Source of the DNA: Oryzias latipes
Lineage: Eukaryota > Chordata > Actinopteri > Beloniformes > Adrianichthyidae
DNA: 64,000 nt
Assembly: GCF_002234675.1 (NCBI RefSeq)
Contig: NC_019866.2
Coordinates: forward strand, 8,275,261 to 8,339,260
Direction: 5' to 3'
Position numbers and translations under genes: made by a program. This document shows positions 11,901 to 36,735 of the stretch, one piece after another (within the stretch, counting starts at the first letter, position 1; each line of letters starts with the position of its first letter). The notes beneath the pieces are model-generated. The model was given only the letters and a program-made list of their open reading frames with translations, did not search any database and was not told the DNA's origin.

Positions 11901-14382
11901 GAGAGCGACCACTGAATTAACCAGTCCCGGGGCTGAATCATCCCTTTCCCATCCCCCAGATTCACTGTCATAGTGTCACTCTCCCCCCCCTCTCCATCTC
12001 AAGCAGAGACAAGGCCACTACCTTACCGCAGGGCGAAGGCAACAGGCATTAGTTTAGATGTAACACTGAGAGAGTCATAGTGATGAGGAGCAGAAAAGAC
12101 TAGGCTGTGGAACTCACATCCCCCGGTTTTGACATTTCATAAAGTGCCATCTTTTATAAGCATTTTCAAGATGCAAAACAATTCTGCAAGGATGCATGAT
12201 GAAGATGCAAAAATGCAACCCCTTTGTTTGACTTTCTAGGATTGCAGTGCTTCTTGTGTGTGCTGATGATCCGCAAATCTGTTCACTTATTCATCTTCCT
12301 GGCACCAAGGTGCATTCCACGATACACTGCAGGGAAAGGGCCGCTGCTACAAGGCTCCTAATCACCACTAATAAAGGGACTCTTATCTATAAGAAAAATA
12401 ATCAAGAGAATAACAAAAGGCTTTCAAGCAAAACTAATGCTTGATCCTACGATTCAGTAACACACAAAAGCGGCTTGAAATGCCCTCTTACTCGCTGGGA
12501 GGATTCAGCTGCCATGCTACTAACCAGGGCTTTAATGAGGGGCCACAATTAAGCCCATTTATTCACATTAAGTGTGAACTGTAAGTGGGGCTGCAGTCAG
12601 TTGACAGACCTGGCTGCTTTTGTGTTACAAGAGCCGCTTTTATCCCGCAAACAAAAAAGGGAAAAAACACAAGCACCTAATGAGTGAATCCGGCTATCTC
12701 TTCTCAGACGTCCATGCCAGGAGAAAGGCACACACACATTGGTGTGCACTCCCACAGAAATACACACTTGTCCTCCCTCACTAGCAAACTGACTCAAGGG
12801 CATCAATGCATCCAGGCTGCGTTGAGTCACTGCTTGTCAGAACAGTGGGGGCGGGGTTAAGATAGACTGACAGTGGGGCTCCATCTCTATCCTCTTATTA
12901 ACGCTTAACGAGTGCTTTCCTCATGCAATATTCATCTCCACTAATATCATCCAAGCTCAGAGCCAAGCTTGCTACTTATGTAAGGCAATTATGTTAAATA
13001 TCAGACAGAGCCCATTTCTGAAGCTGACTGGAAGAGAGCTGCAGGACAATGACAGAAACGAACCAGGGACTACAAGACAGATTTGCAGAAAGCATCTGAA
13101 AAGTGGCAGGAGCAGTGAAGGAATGAGTTCCAAGTCTGTTCTATAGTCTGTCTTTACATTGAGGCAGTCTAGCATCCATCTACAGATTAATTGCAAACGT
13201 GTGGCCAGGGTCAATATTGCAAACAATTTTCTCTCTTCCATGATTTTTCCCTGTCAGAGACTATTATGGTTTCTTTATGGTCAATTTCAAGAGGGCATAT
13301 GTAGGGGAATTTACAGAATGCAGAGACAAAAAAAATTACACAAACCTCCTTTCACAGCCACAACCTTTCAATTGAATTGTAAACTTGTCCACAAATAAAC
13401 AAAACAAAAAAAAAAGGACTGATTTATGCAGATTTGCTCGAACGCACACTCCCTGAGGTCAAGGCCCTATGGGGGTCTGCACAAAAATAGGTCATTTGTC
13501 ACACATGATGTCCCGGGGCAGGGGATACATTATAGATGAGCCTAAACAGCATGTCTCAGTGAGCACTCACCGCACAGCCAGGGATATGGGAGGGAACAGC
13601 AGGAGGTGAGCAGAGAGGGGTGGGAACTCCTCAGGAAGGGATACCGCGTTGCCAAAGTGTCGAAAGAAAACACTCCAGTCAGCAGTGGCTAAAGATCACC
13701 TGGCATAGCTTTTTGCACCTAAAACTGTACTTTCCACAACTTTCCCCTAAATGGACATTCATTAATTCAGAGGTTACCTAATTTGGTATTCCCATGCTTG
13801 CACCTAACCCTGTGCCCAACCATCTGCCTTGCATCTGAATGCTCCATCAACCACTTATGTGTCATAGTATGTATTTAATACTTTGTGTCCAGTCGTCCTT
13901 CATGCCTAATTATTGCACGTTTTTGCATACTTTCCCCAGCACTTTGTTTGTTTGATTATAGTCTCAGAATGTGGAATCCACTGATTTGGGCTTCAAATTG
14001 CTTTTATTGGCAAAGACAAAGACCTTTAGAGGGCATTTGTTTGCCACAACCTAAAGGAAAAATAAAAGGGAAAGGACGGGGCTGTGCAAAAGTGGAGCTG
14101 AGTGCAAAATGTGGGGAAAGGAGAAAGACAACTCCACTGTCTTCTGCTGCACCCATCTGTTCTGAAAGTGCAGGTGGAACCCTATTCATTGAGCTCTGCA
14201 TGGGTTTTGAGAGGAGAGCAGGAAGAAAGGAAGGGCAGTAAGAAGGAGGGGAGAGCGGAGATGGAAGGGCAGGAATGGAACAGGGAAGAGGGGGAGGACT
14301 CTTGGTGATCTCTCCTGAAGGGGATAATGGGAGAGGAGCGCATTGCAATGGCTGCCATGTAGTACCCTCCCTGCACAATTAG
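8928..14382. other. Intergenic region between dock6 and elavl3
   Basis: No coding exon is recognised. It contains a transposon copy at 10853-11445. The segment from about 11600 to 13000 is less AT-rich and could hold elavl3 regulatory sequence, but nothing specific can be supported without alignment to other fish. Confidence 0.5.
10853..11445 (-). mobile_element. Non-autonomous inverted-repeat transposon, copy A
   Basis: About 593 bp. It is the reverse complement of a second copy at 42400-42981, and part of a third lies at 54885-55345. The ends form an imperfect inverted pair: AAGACCCACTCT at the left and, on the other strand, AAGTCCCACTCC. Shared internal stretches include versions of TTTCTGCAGAGCTGCAGGAG, AGCCCCTCACAA and GGAGCTATCCAGCTGTACAG. 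No transposase is encoded. Superfamily is not assigned; target duplications are not clear. Confidence 0.7.
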
Positions 14383-14425
14383 CCAATCAGCGGCGTGCTC
14401 TCCCAGCCAGGAGGACGCATAAAAG
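14383..14425 (+). promoter_or_regulatory. elavl3: elavl3 core promoter (CCAAT and TATA boxes)
   Basis: CCAAT at 14383-14387 lies about 31 bases upstream of a TATA-like CATAAAAG at 14418-14425. Transcription would start near 14450, giving a 5' leader of about 380 bases before the ATG at 14830. In fish the proximal elavl3 (HuC) promoter is known to drive pan-neuronal expression; that role is family knowledge, not read from this sequence. Confidence 0.6.
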
Positions 14426-14829
14426 AAGAACATTGCAGCAGAGGCACAGAAGGAGACTGTGAGAGGAGCAAGGAATTACACACAAAAGCAGCGGAACCAG
14501 AACACCCTCCCCTGGACACACCCTGCTGAGGATCACTGCTTCTCTTTTTTCTGATCCGTCGCCCACGCCACTCGGAGAGAACCCTCTCCCTCATCATCAT
14601 CCAGCAGAAAACTCTTTTCTCCTCATTTTTATCCTATAGAGGACACCTACAATCTCGGAGGGCTGAGATCCCTTGACGAAGATAGTATTTTTTTCCTTTT
14701 TTTCTTTTTTTTCTTTTCATTTTTGACTCCGAACAAAAGGCCAAATAATAGCAGCAAAGACAGACACTACCTTCAGCGTCAAGACCAGTGGAAAAGGAGG
14801 ACCTAGATTTCTTTCATTGTACGTCAAGA

Positions 14830-25700
<10,871 letters not shown>

Positions 25701-26260
25701 AAGAGAGGTTGCTCATTCCAGCTTGTTCGACCTGCAGGGAGACAAACCTGAGCTCCCCGCGACATCACTCTACATGGGCCTGGACTGAGTCTCTCTGACA
25801 TACTGTCACACAAAAACCACACGAAACAGACATTCATGAACATGCGACCAAGCAAACACACAAGTCAGAGTTTCAAACAAACACACTAGTCGAATTTTTC
25901 TTTTCTCTTTTCACAACATTCTAGTCATTCTCTGTATTTGCCTGGATTGAATTAGAAAGGGCCTCAGGGTAAGGACAAGAGCTATCTACTTAGGAGACAG
26001 TCTAACGAATGTGACAGAGAATGTGAACTGAGTGCTTTGATTGAATTCAGGCAAACAACAACAACCGATGAACAAAATTATCAAAAAAAAATTTAAGTGA
26101 ACATATATGTGCAATTTACCCAAACTCTTACCCCACCATCTCTCCTGGGGAGGAGAGGATGTAGTCACCTTTTTTACACTTGGGCATTTTGAATCAGCAA
26201 TTTTTTTAGATCAAAGAAAATTAAACAAAAAAAAAGAAATAAAAAAAACAGTGTTCTATT
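25701..26260 (+). other. elavl3: elavl3 proximal 3' UTR
   Basis: Sequence after the TGA. A candidate poly(A) signal AATAAA lies at about 26238-26243 in an A-rich stretch. ELAV genes often have longer, AU-rich 3' UTRs, and further signals (for example near 27243 and 30520) could be used, so the true end is uncertain. Confidence 0.45.
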
Positions 26261-29200
26261 AAAATATTACTATATATTCAATATTTAAGCTCGTTATAAT
26301 AGCCGAGTATGTAAGCATTTTCTAGAAACTTTGACTACCGTTTCCTGACCTGCAGTAGGCGGTGCCTAGCGTGGAGGTAGTTTACCATGTTTGAGCTTTT
26401 TAGCTCAGACTCAATATGGTTTAGCTTAACTAATGGATACCGGTCACAGAAAAGATTAGCTCAAAGGCCTTCACGATCACTTCTCCCTCACAGCCTCACA
26501 CAGCAGAACAAATATGTATTTCAGACATTAGTACCTAGAAAGATTTACACATATGTACTCCTCCAAAGCTGTATTTCTTTCTAATCTTATGGATTTTATA
26601 CAGACAGACTGTCTGTGAAGCCTGGATTGAGCTGCAGTGCTCTCAAGGCGACGATCTTCTTTAGTAATTCTGTGCTGGGCTAGAGAGTGATTGGGAAATG
26701 TGCGACTGCGAGGGGAAATCCACTTCTTTACAGCAACAGAAAATACCGGTGTTTTTAATATTTTTTTAACCACATATTTTCCTGTTTGTCTGTATTTGCC
26801 TTCTTTGTTTATGCTCCACAGCCTTTTTTATTCTACTTAGCAACAATACTTTCAAAAGAAAACCCCAAACCAGAAGGTGATTGATATAATTAACACTCAT
26901 GTGGTCTGATTTTGAACATTCTTCACAGAAGAAGCTCCACCTCAGTAACACAGAATTCTGCAAGAATGACAAAGTAAAAGCACCGGTATTATTCTACTGT
27001 TCAGTGCACAGATCAAAAGATCATTTAAAAAACAAGGAATACATATCGAGTTCAGTACATTTATGGGATCTATGGATATATTTCAGACTGAGTCATGTTT
27101 GGCATGGATATCTGGCTTTGTAAAAATGATCAAAAATCCTTCGAGGAGAAAAATGACCTGCTCTTCCAACTGATAAATGCTCCCAAAGCTTGTTCTCTCC
27201 TGAAAAAACGTCGAACTCCTGCCCCATGAGAGAGGACTGTACAATAAATACAAAAAATATATAAATTCCCTGAGATCTGTTTGGTTCAACTACAAAAATA
27301 GATGTTTTAAAATATCCCCAACCCAAGTGCATGAGGATTATTTATGGCACCCTTGAAGACATGAAATAATCCCATTCATCTGAACAGACAGTTATGCCCA
27401 GACTTACCACAAAGAAAGCTCATGTCTTTCAATATCACTACACCTGCACATGATAATAGATTAAAAAAAAGGTCAACTATATTCAAGACATTTTTGCTTT
27501 TGCTTTTCTAAGTGACGCTGTGTTAGCCAAAGAGGACGATCTCTTTGAAAGGATTACATTAGAGATAAATCTATTTTTATACATACAAAGAAACAAGATC
27601 TTGTGCTGAATTTTTACAGATTCTAAAGCTTGGAAAATTGGGGCATCACATTGCTTTGTTTTGAACCCTCTGATCTTTGCAGAGTAAGAGGGGAAAAGCA
27701 TGCGGTGTTTGGGTGGGGATTCAGGGAGGGGGGCGAAGGAGCAATGTATCTCACACAAAACGTAACCGTCTAACCATGTCAAAGTGAGAAAGAAAACAAC
27801 AAAACAAACAGAGACGAATCTACTGGAAAAACAGTCAAACAGTTTGGGGTCTAACCTAAAAGACAGATTTATGGTTTGGGAGTTTTCAGACACTCACACC
27901 TCTCAACCTGAAATTCTGTAAATTGCTGCTTCAATGATGAAGCAAAGAGAAGGTCTTTGACGTGAGAATCCCAGAAATAGCAGCAGTGAGCTTGAAGAAA
28001 CCGAATAGCTTCTTGCAAAAAACAGCCGCAGATCCAAACAGTGACGCATATATATAATGAACACTAAGCATGAGTCTTAATGATTAGATAGATTTGAGTT
28101 TTGCCAAAGAATTGCTTTGCAAGTCAGCATCAAGAAGGATCAACTAAGACCAACTGTAATATTCCCTAAGTAATTGCTGTACAAATCTGTCTTCTTTAGT
28201 GAGTAAGGACCCTGTCAAATTTGAGTTGGAATTACTTTTAAACATATAAGTTGCGCATATCAGTTTCCATTTCTAAAACTTAAAAGCCACCTTATCGAGT
28301 GCAAAAATCAAACAGACGCAAGTAGATCCCAATTGCACACATTTCATGCAGTAATAGAAGGCATATCAAGGCAATGAATCAGTTCACCGGTAGAATAAAG
28401 TAAAAATACATTCTCGTAATGCAGATCCCCTGACATTTCAACCATCTGCTGTCTTTGTCCTTAAAACAGTTTACATTACAGCTCCGTAAATAGTTTTACT
28501 CGCATTTTTTAATCCAGTTTATAATTTTTCATCCCCTAAAATTGCTGGCAACAGCTGGCTAAGGCCAGCAATAGCACAGGAGACTGAGCGCTTGGCGAGC
28601 CCAGAAACAAACGTGTTACCCATGTTGACCCGCAGCTGAAGTCGTTTACCACGCCATGTCCTATGTCTTGCAGTCACCCCACAAACCAAACGTGCAGTTC
28701 ACAATATTTAACTTTCATTCAAGATACAAAGCCACACCCGATGTACAGCTGAGAGCCACGGACTATGGCAGGAAACAGTACTACACTGCTTGAGCAACAA
28801 CAATAATCATTTTGAAAAGACAAAAAAATTTTCCTATGGAACAGTAAGTGCAATGTGCTTTGTTTTTATATTGACTCAGAACAAATGATATATATATTTT
28901 TAAAGAAGAAATTAAATGTCACACTGAAAAGGTTTGCGAAACAGTGAAAGAAGCAAATGTTCAAACAAACAAAAAAAAAGCATTATAACAAACAGACGCA
29001 CTGATTAAACGCATCTAGAGCTCTGATTTTGAACATTTCACTTCCTCAGTCCCTAATTTGTGCTCTGACCATGCAAGCTCAAACAAACCCTGCATATCTG
29101 GCCTACTTAATGAAGCAATTCTCAAAGACTTTGAAAGAAAAACTGTCAAATACATCATCAGTTTTTGCCCATGTCGATTTCAAATATCATTTTTACTTGT

Positions 29201-32200
29201 AATGTATTGATTTCAAAACTCACTTGTTAATTAGTGTATTTGTGTTGTTGATGTTGCCATAGAGAACACACATGGGTCAAAGATTTTTTATTTTTGGGTT
29301 GCATTGATTGGGTACAGTTTTCTTTTTCTTTTTTTTCCTCCACGTTATTAGTTGCAGTTTTTACAGTGTATGCAGATTTTAGACTTAGTTAGATTTTTTT
29401 ATTTAAATCAAACTGTGTTCAATTGTGTTTGTAAAGTCTGTGGTAGCTTTTGTTGCAACATAAAATAATTTAAACAGAAAAAATTCAAAATAGCGCCAAG
29501 AAACTTGTATTATTTGGGCGACTTTAAGCTTGTAGTTTTAACTTATTGTTAACTTAAAAACTATTTATTATCATTATTATTATTGCCTCGTATAAAGTAT
29601 GTTTTGTGTATATTTATGGTTTATTTCATTATATTTGCAAGTTTAAAAGAATTTAAGTTTGCCAAAATTGTGGTTACACCATTTTGTTTCTTAAAAGGGA
29701 GACACATAGAAAAACAGCTTTAGAATTTGGAAACGTTCTCCATAGTCAAAGAATGCACTGCTATATTTAACTAATTGAAGTGTATAAACATACATGCTGT
29801 GTGCTAGATGTTATGCCTTTACTGCCTGTGTTCTGTTTGTCTTGTTAAATGAAAATCTTTTAATTATTTAATCTAATCACAGTCTTGTTTTTTCAACCAC
29901 TCGTCAAATCCCCTGAGAGAAGGAGAAGGCCATCTTTTGAGGCTTCAGCCCGCTTGAAGGTGCAACAACTAGCCAGTTTGAGTTTGAGTCGCTCACAAGA
30001 AGCTTTCCTGTTTTGCTGATGGGTACATTTATGAAAAGGCTAGATAACTGGTATTGAATTTACTCTAAATGTGTGACATTGGGGGAAAAAATGCATTTCC
30101 CTGGTATTGAAAATGGGCTGCAGAGCTTCAAAAAGCTGCAGGAAGGTTTTCTTGGGAGCACGTTGAGTTGTAAAGGGGTGAGTGGTCCTTCTGTTTATCA
30201 ACTGTATTTTGTGTCTATTTATTTAGAAAAGGGGACGCAGTAACTTAGTGAAGTTTTTCTTACACTTTCCTGGAATGGTAGAACAAATCAAAGGTGAAAA
30301 TGATCAAACAGTTCTGCGGACGCCACCGTCAGCAGGGAAACTGCAAAATCACATACTTCCAGACATGACCAAATGAACAATGTCAAAATTTAACAAAGGA
30401 AAAAAAAAAAGATAAACCTTTCAGTTTAGAATAGGATATTTATTACTGGGATTTCAGCTGAAGACGCTTGAAGACTTTTTCATGGAATTGTTTAATTATT
30501 TGTATTTTACATGCCAGAAAAATAAAATAAAAGTTACAAATGCAAATGTCTTTTTTTTCCCCAATTATTGTGGCACAACAACTATTTCACAGTCAAACAG
30601 GAAAGCAAGTTGTTTGCTTTCTGGTCACATAAAATACCAGCTGCACTGGCAGCACAGAAATGATAAAACATCAACAATGTTTGTTATTTAAAATGAAAGA
30701 ATGCATTATGTTTTAGAAAAAAATAGATAATGTTCGGTTTGTCTGGTGTATGGTAGACAAACGCTTGTTAAATAGCAAATGGAAAACTAATTATAGTAAT
30801 TTTGACTTTTTATTCTTTACATAAACCCCAATGTGTAGTGGTGAAATATATTTTGACTATAGTACAAACTAATCTCTAATCTCATCTAAATGTTTTATGC
30901 TGAGGCTTGTAGAGCCTGAGATATACATTAATTACTTCAAACATTTTATTCTAAGTGTGGAACTTTGATTATTTATATTTAATTAAGGCTTAATAATGCA
31001 AGATGAAAAAATATATTTTGTTAAGAATTATAGTGTTTTCTTCATCCAATAAGACATTTGCTCTTTTCACAACCATAATCTCCGTATTATAACAGGCTCT
31101 ATTTATGTAAACTTTTGTCATGTTGTGCCTAAATAATACTGATTTCTCCAATTATTTCCTCATTGACCTTTATTATTACCAAACACCTGCTTAAGGTGAA
31201 CACAGACTGATTTGAGGCTGAATGTTTTGGATTTTTCCCAACTGATCTCCACAGGTACCTATAGACAAGCAGAGCAATGACGGCAGCAAGGCTCATCTTT
31301 GATTTAAGCCATTTGTCAAACTAATTTATGCCCCTTCCGTTCCGATACTGATCGATTAGGTTTAGAAGCTCGGCTGCCTCATGAGTTCCAATTTATGTCT
31401 CTTTTAATGTTCCTCATCCTGTGTCTCACGTTAATGATGTAATCAGTCACACCCACTGCCCTCTGGATACTCCAGTTTTTGAAGGCAGCATTTGTGTGCC
31501 TGTTATTATAAATGGCCGACTCATAAATGGAACTGTGCTATCATATTTCAGGAGGGCAATGATTCAGGCTCTTAATGGAAAAAAGAAACTGACCTTGTAG
31601 AAGCTGAAATGAATCATATAAAGCACAATTTTTAGATTATCCTGCTACGAATTATGGGGGAATTTTTAAAAAACTTTTTCAAAACATTACAGTCCAAGTC
31701 TAACAGCAAAGCTTTGAGATAAGAGTCCAGTCTAGAAGAATTGTGCAGATTTCAACACACTTTTATTCAATCATAAAGACTCTAGGGAAAGTCAATGTAC
31801 TGTCCTCAACGGTAAATATGTTACAATTCATTTAAGGTTTTTGGAGCTCAGCAGTATCATTTGGTTTAGATTGTACTTTCATTAGGCTTAACTGTCAGAT
31901 AATGAAAGTCTGCTTTTGATAAATCAACTCAAAATTTTCCAGCTGTAATTTGTTTAAATCCTTACAGAAAATGTTCCAAAAGCTTCATCAATCCCAATCC
32001 AGTTATGGTTCTAGTAATTCCGACAGAGAAATTAGATGTTTTAAACTTCATTTGGTTATACTTTTAGAAACTCCATTTTACTTCAAGATGAAGTGAAATA
32101 TCTTAATTTCGGTACAAAGTGGTTTTTCCTGTGCACTAAAAGTTAATACTTTGTTTGAAAGAAGGATTTTTTTTACTTGCCCTCATCAGTACACCTCAAT

Positions 32201-32307
32201 GTTTAAAACTATGCTTTTTAAAATAAGGTTTACCATTTTTAAAACAAGACTTCTTAATTGTAGCACAGATTTACAGGTTGGATTTTGTAGATCATGACAA
32301 AAAACTT
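26261..32307. other. AT-rich region between elavl3 and prkcsh (3' ends facing)
   Basis: No coding exon is recognised. Part may be distal elavl3 3' UTR. The segment 31250-31600 is less AT-rich and compositionally distinct, with the look of a conserved non-coding element, but this cannot be tested here. Confidence 0.5.
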
Positions 32308-32629
32308 TATTTGAAAACAATGGAATGACATTTAAAATCACCATGAAGCATTGCAGTGGAAGATCAGATGAAACTTGTGTTGGTCATTCTACAGTTAACA
32401 ATTGAATGGAATTCATCATCAAACTGTTAAAAGTAAATGTGATCGCTGCTCCAACTGTGGTCCCCTTTGCAGCAACCTGTAAGGCAGAGCATAAACAGTT
32501 ACTTTAGCGCTTTCTTTGCTGTTAAAATTGCGTTTGTGTCTACAGAAACATATTCATATTCAACAAACAATGTCAGAAAAGTTTGACAACAATGAAAAAA
32601 AGTCTGAGCCACTTACAGCTGTTGAGGAT
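32308..32629 (-). other. prkcsh: prkcsh 3' UTR
   Basis: Runs from the stop codon at 32630 to a poly(A) signal AATAAA read on the minus strand at 32313-32308, about 320 bases downstream. A second signal lies near 31760. Confidence 0.5.
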
Positions 32630-35600
32630 CTAGAGTTCTTCATGCCCCTGAAAGGTTGTCCCCACGTTCTGCGGCTCCTGGCAGACAGCTGGAGTGGTAA
32701 ACTCCATAAGGTACTCACAGCGGCTGGGCTCCGAGGTGGACGTCACCACTGTTTCCTTTCCACACGTCAACTTAACCTAAAATAGTAATGAAAAACAAAA
32801 TTTGAAATGTGAAAAAATGAAAATGAATAAACTGGAAACTTCAAGTTGAATCTGGACTTACAGTGGTGGATCGGTTTGGGCCTTGCCAACAACCAGTTCC
32901 ATGTTCATACTTCATTACAGAGTAGACGTCATCTTCAGGCCCCGCCCATTTCCCCCAGGTTCTGACCAGAGAAAAATTACAGGATGTGACATTTTTTATA
33001 GCACAAAGGAAGACAAACTAAAAAAATATATATTTCCTTACCCCAAGTTAGTTTCTGATCCACCATATTTAGGTTTCTGGGACACTCTGTTAAATGGACA
33101 CAGCTTGTAGATGTACCTGGGAGAAGAACAAATATTCTTAGAGAGGAGTAAAAGCTACCAAATAAAAAGGATTTCAAGGTCAGAGGAAGCACATACTCTC
33201 CAGTGTGCAGCTCATAGCACTGGCTGTAGAGGTAAGCAAACTCAGCACTTGCTCCAAAGTCGAAAGAGATTTCCTTCTCAAGGTTTCTGGAAACATATGT
33301 TTTTGCCTTCATTCAGTAGCTTAAAGAATGACGGCATTGGAGGAAAACAGAGTTTAGGAGATGCAGAGGAAGGGACTACCTAATTTGATCGTCCACGTCG
33401 CGTAGAGCCTTTTCAGCCTCATTGAACTCATCCCTGGCTTTCTGAGCGGCTGGAAATCAAACAAGGAGTTTCAACAGTTTCTGAGAAACACACCAAACTG
33501 ACAAAAACAGAAGCCGTTTGGATTTTTACCATTTCAATAAAAGGCTTTAACTGTAAAAAGTAAATGACTAATATGTTGGATCAAAGGTTGCACAAAACAA
33601 AATCATTATTTTAAACATTTATATGTGTAAGAAACCATTTAATAGCATTTACTTACCATTTTCTTAGTCAAGTTAACTCAATTTTACATCTATATTTATT
33701 AAAGAAATAGCAAGCTGAGAATGTTCTCTTTTTAAATAAAGATTCATTCAAAAGGTAATTAAAAATAAATAAGTAGTTATTGTAAACTCATAATTATTAC
33801 CATCAATGAGACTCTGGGTTTCTTGGTCGTATGGAGGCATCGTTCCTTCTTCCTCCTCCTTCTTCTTATCATGAGTCTGCAGCGTATCAGAGCCCTGGAA
33901 GTCAAGAAGACATCAGTCAAAAAACCTCAAATTATTAAAGACATTTATGGAGAAATGTTTCACCTCACCTTATAGTCTCCTTCATCAAGATCCTCATCTT
34001 CAGGATCTTCCTCGTCATCATCATCTTCTGGGATGTCATCATCAGGGTACAGCTCAGAGTCATTATCAGAGGCCGGTGTTTCCTCTTGAGACGTTTCCTC
34101 TGGTGCTGGGGTGTCTGTGTGTGACTGTAGTCAACAGATTATTAGTAAAGCAGCAGCCTTTTCTTACAGAGTGAAGAAGAACATGAAGATTCTTACCTCA
34201 GAGTGGAATTTCTCTTTGATATTATTCCAAACGGACTCAAACGATGCCGCATCGACTTTGTCAACTCCGCCCAACAATCCCTTTACAGACAGAAATATAT
34301 TTTCAATTCCAGTTAGTGACGCTTCTTCATATGTTAGTCAATAGGTCAACCTGGACCAACATTCTTTAAACTAAAATAAAAAAAAGATACCTGAGCATCC
34401 GTTTCTGTGAATGTACCATCTGCATCTGGATCAAGCTCAGAATGAGGTAAGAGTTCATTCACTGTGACACTGTGAGACAAAAACAAAGGAAAAATCCTGT
34501 TATTTACTCTTATTACTATGACCCTTTTTATGTTAGATATTTGAAGCTAGTTTTTTTTTTTTTTTTAAACATCAAGTATAAGTCGTTTCCTTTCTTAACT
34601 CCCAAAAATTGTCTAGAATGTCACTACTCACAAGCCATCTCCATCTTTATCCAGTTCCAGAAACACTCCAGACATGCGAGCTTTCTCTTTCTCCATACGG
34701 ACGACAGCTTTTTGAGCTTAAAAAAGGGGGAAATTCTTTCTAATTTTGTAATTATCAATGTCTTACTTAATTTCAATTACATTGTTCTCACACACATTGT
34801 AAAATATATGACCATAGAGGGAAAAAAAAAAAGTGTTCGGAAAATTAGCTGTTGCCATTTACTTTTTAAACAGGAGATGGTATCTAAGCCGTATACCTTC
34901 CCAAGCCTTTAGGTGGCGCTCTTTAGCTTCATTCTCTGGCTGCTCTGCCTTTTCTTTAACAGTTCTCAAAGCATCCACCTTCTCTTCTAGATCCTTCCTA
35001 TTGGTCTGGACTTCTGCAAGCTTGGTCTGTAAGATAAGGTGCAAGGGCAACAGTGACAACATTTCCAAAAGTCTAACTGAGGTTAATCATTAAGAAAAAT
35101 AACAGATCTGAACAGTAAACAAAAACAAAAGATTTACCTTTTTCTCCTCAAGACCACTTTTAGCCTCGTGGATAAGTTGCTGTTTGAGCAAAAAGCCCTC
35201 CTTCGCAATTTCTGCCATCTTTTGAAGACTCTCTATTTCTTTACGGCCCAACTCTCTGCATTTCAAGTAATATGTGTAAATACAAAGTGATTTCTACATT
35301 TATTTAAAGCCCATTAGGACCTACTGACAGTTTATACACTTTTTAAAGCTAAAGGAACCCTACTTGCAGGTGTTCTGACAGGTAGCACCACTGTTGTATT
35401 CATCTGTAGCATCACAGCAGTCTGCAACGAAACACTAAAAGTTAAACAAAGACTAAGAAAAATACAAGAAAGGGACGAAAGAAAATCAAAGAGGAGCATA
35501 CCACAGATTCCATCATTGATGCGAGAAGAAGGGATGAACGCTGGTCGAAAACCTGCATTAGTGCAATGGAAGCTGCCATTGGGACAAGCAGCAGTGCCTA

Positions 35601-36735
35601 GAAATTAAGGTGACATAATTTATTCATATATTAAGAACTTTGAAATTAAAATTCCCCTTTTTGCCCCCTAAAATAAAAAAAAACTCCTTTTAAAATACTA
35701 AATGGCATCTACCCATCTAAAGAACTTATACGAATGTGATTTCATATCAATGATAATGTGCACATTTTGTAAAAAAGAAAAAAAATTGGAAACATGCATT
35801 TGTTTCTCTTTTGTCCCCAAATACAAATATTTTGGAAAGAACTATAAAACTGGCTAAATAAATATTTTACCATTATTACAAAGATTTTTATTAAATAACA
35901 TAACATTTGGCATCATATTAAAAAATAAAAAAGAAGTCTGTATAAATGTAATTATCTCCCTTGCTAAATTTAACAGAAACAAGAATAAAAATATGAACAC
36001 CTCACCATATATTTAAAAATGAATTCAAACTGTCTGGAATCACCTAAACTTCAGGGACCGAACTATAAAAACACTCTATAAAAGTTTGAAAACGTCCCTT
36101 TGTTCGGCCGATGTGTGAAGAAGAAAAAAGGAAAAGATACTATTTTGGCCCATCTCTGTTCAGTTTTAGCTTATTTTATTAGTTTCGTTGTTGTCGTTTC
36201 CTTCTGCATTCGTTCCTTATGTAACCAAAGATTTTGTCAGATTTATGTCAAAGCAATGCCTTGTAATATTCTATTTTTCCATGCTTTATAATGTTCTAAT
36301 TGTTTAAGTTAAAGTTTTAATTTAAAAACAGTGGTACTGGAATCAGAACATACACACCTGGCTCATCGGACCCATCTTTGCAGTCACAGTAGTCATCATT
36401 TACTCTGTCAAAGGGAACAGTGAGGGATCCATCCAAGCATGTAAAAGGTTTGCCCTCTTCATAAAACTGTCGTTCTATTTTAAATAAAATAAAAAAACAT
36501 GGCGTAAAATTAGTTTGAAATTATGTTCTGAATATCCCATAAAAACAATTATATTTCGGATTCATATTGTGTAAAATAAACAATAATGATGAAGAGCATG
36601 AATGTGAGCTGCGTGAGAAGTAGAAGTCTTACTCGACAGAGGGACGCCGCGGGGACGCTGGACCTCCACGGGTGAGGCTGTTCCGCACCACAGCAGCACA
36701 AGCAACAGACAGGGCACCGCCATCATCATGGTCAT
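32630..36735 (-). CDS. prkcsh: prkcsh, glucosidase II beta subunit (complete)
   Basis: Non-catalytic ER subunit that retains glucosidase II and presents N-glycans for glucose trimming in the calnexin cycle. Coding exons: 36735-36633, 36474-36358, 35597-35502, 35421-35364, 35255-35138, 35026-34897, 34716-34632, 34469-34391, 34280-34197, 34124-33969, 33894-33801, 33449-33380, 33286-33197, 33116-33042, 32961-32862 and 32776-32630: 1602 nt, 533 residues. In order: signal peptide ([16 protein letters not shown]), cysteine-rich repeats ([25 protein letters not shown]), coiled coil, EF-hands (LDKDGDG; DPDADG), an Asp/Glu tract, PPYDQETQ, and the MRH lectin domain ([12 protein letters not shown] ... 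[13 protein letters not shown] ... CEYLMEF). It ends in HEEL, a KDEL-type retrieval signal; mammals have HDEL. Two further ATGs follow the first within five codons. Confidence 0.98.

Noticed and set aside
14004..14600. Minus-strand open frames over the elavl3 promoter
   Set aside because: They are shadows of a purine-rich promoter and 5' leader with no homology or splice support.
32777..32861. A separate last prkcsh exon after the GTGAGT at 32713-32718
   Set aside because: Reading through that GTGAGT gives the conserved CEYLMEF sequence and a HEEL terminus, so no intron exists there.
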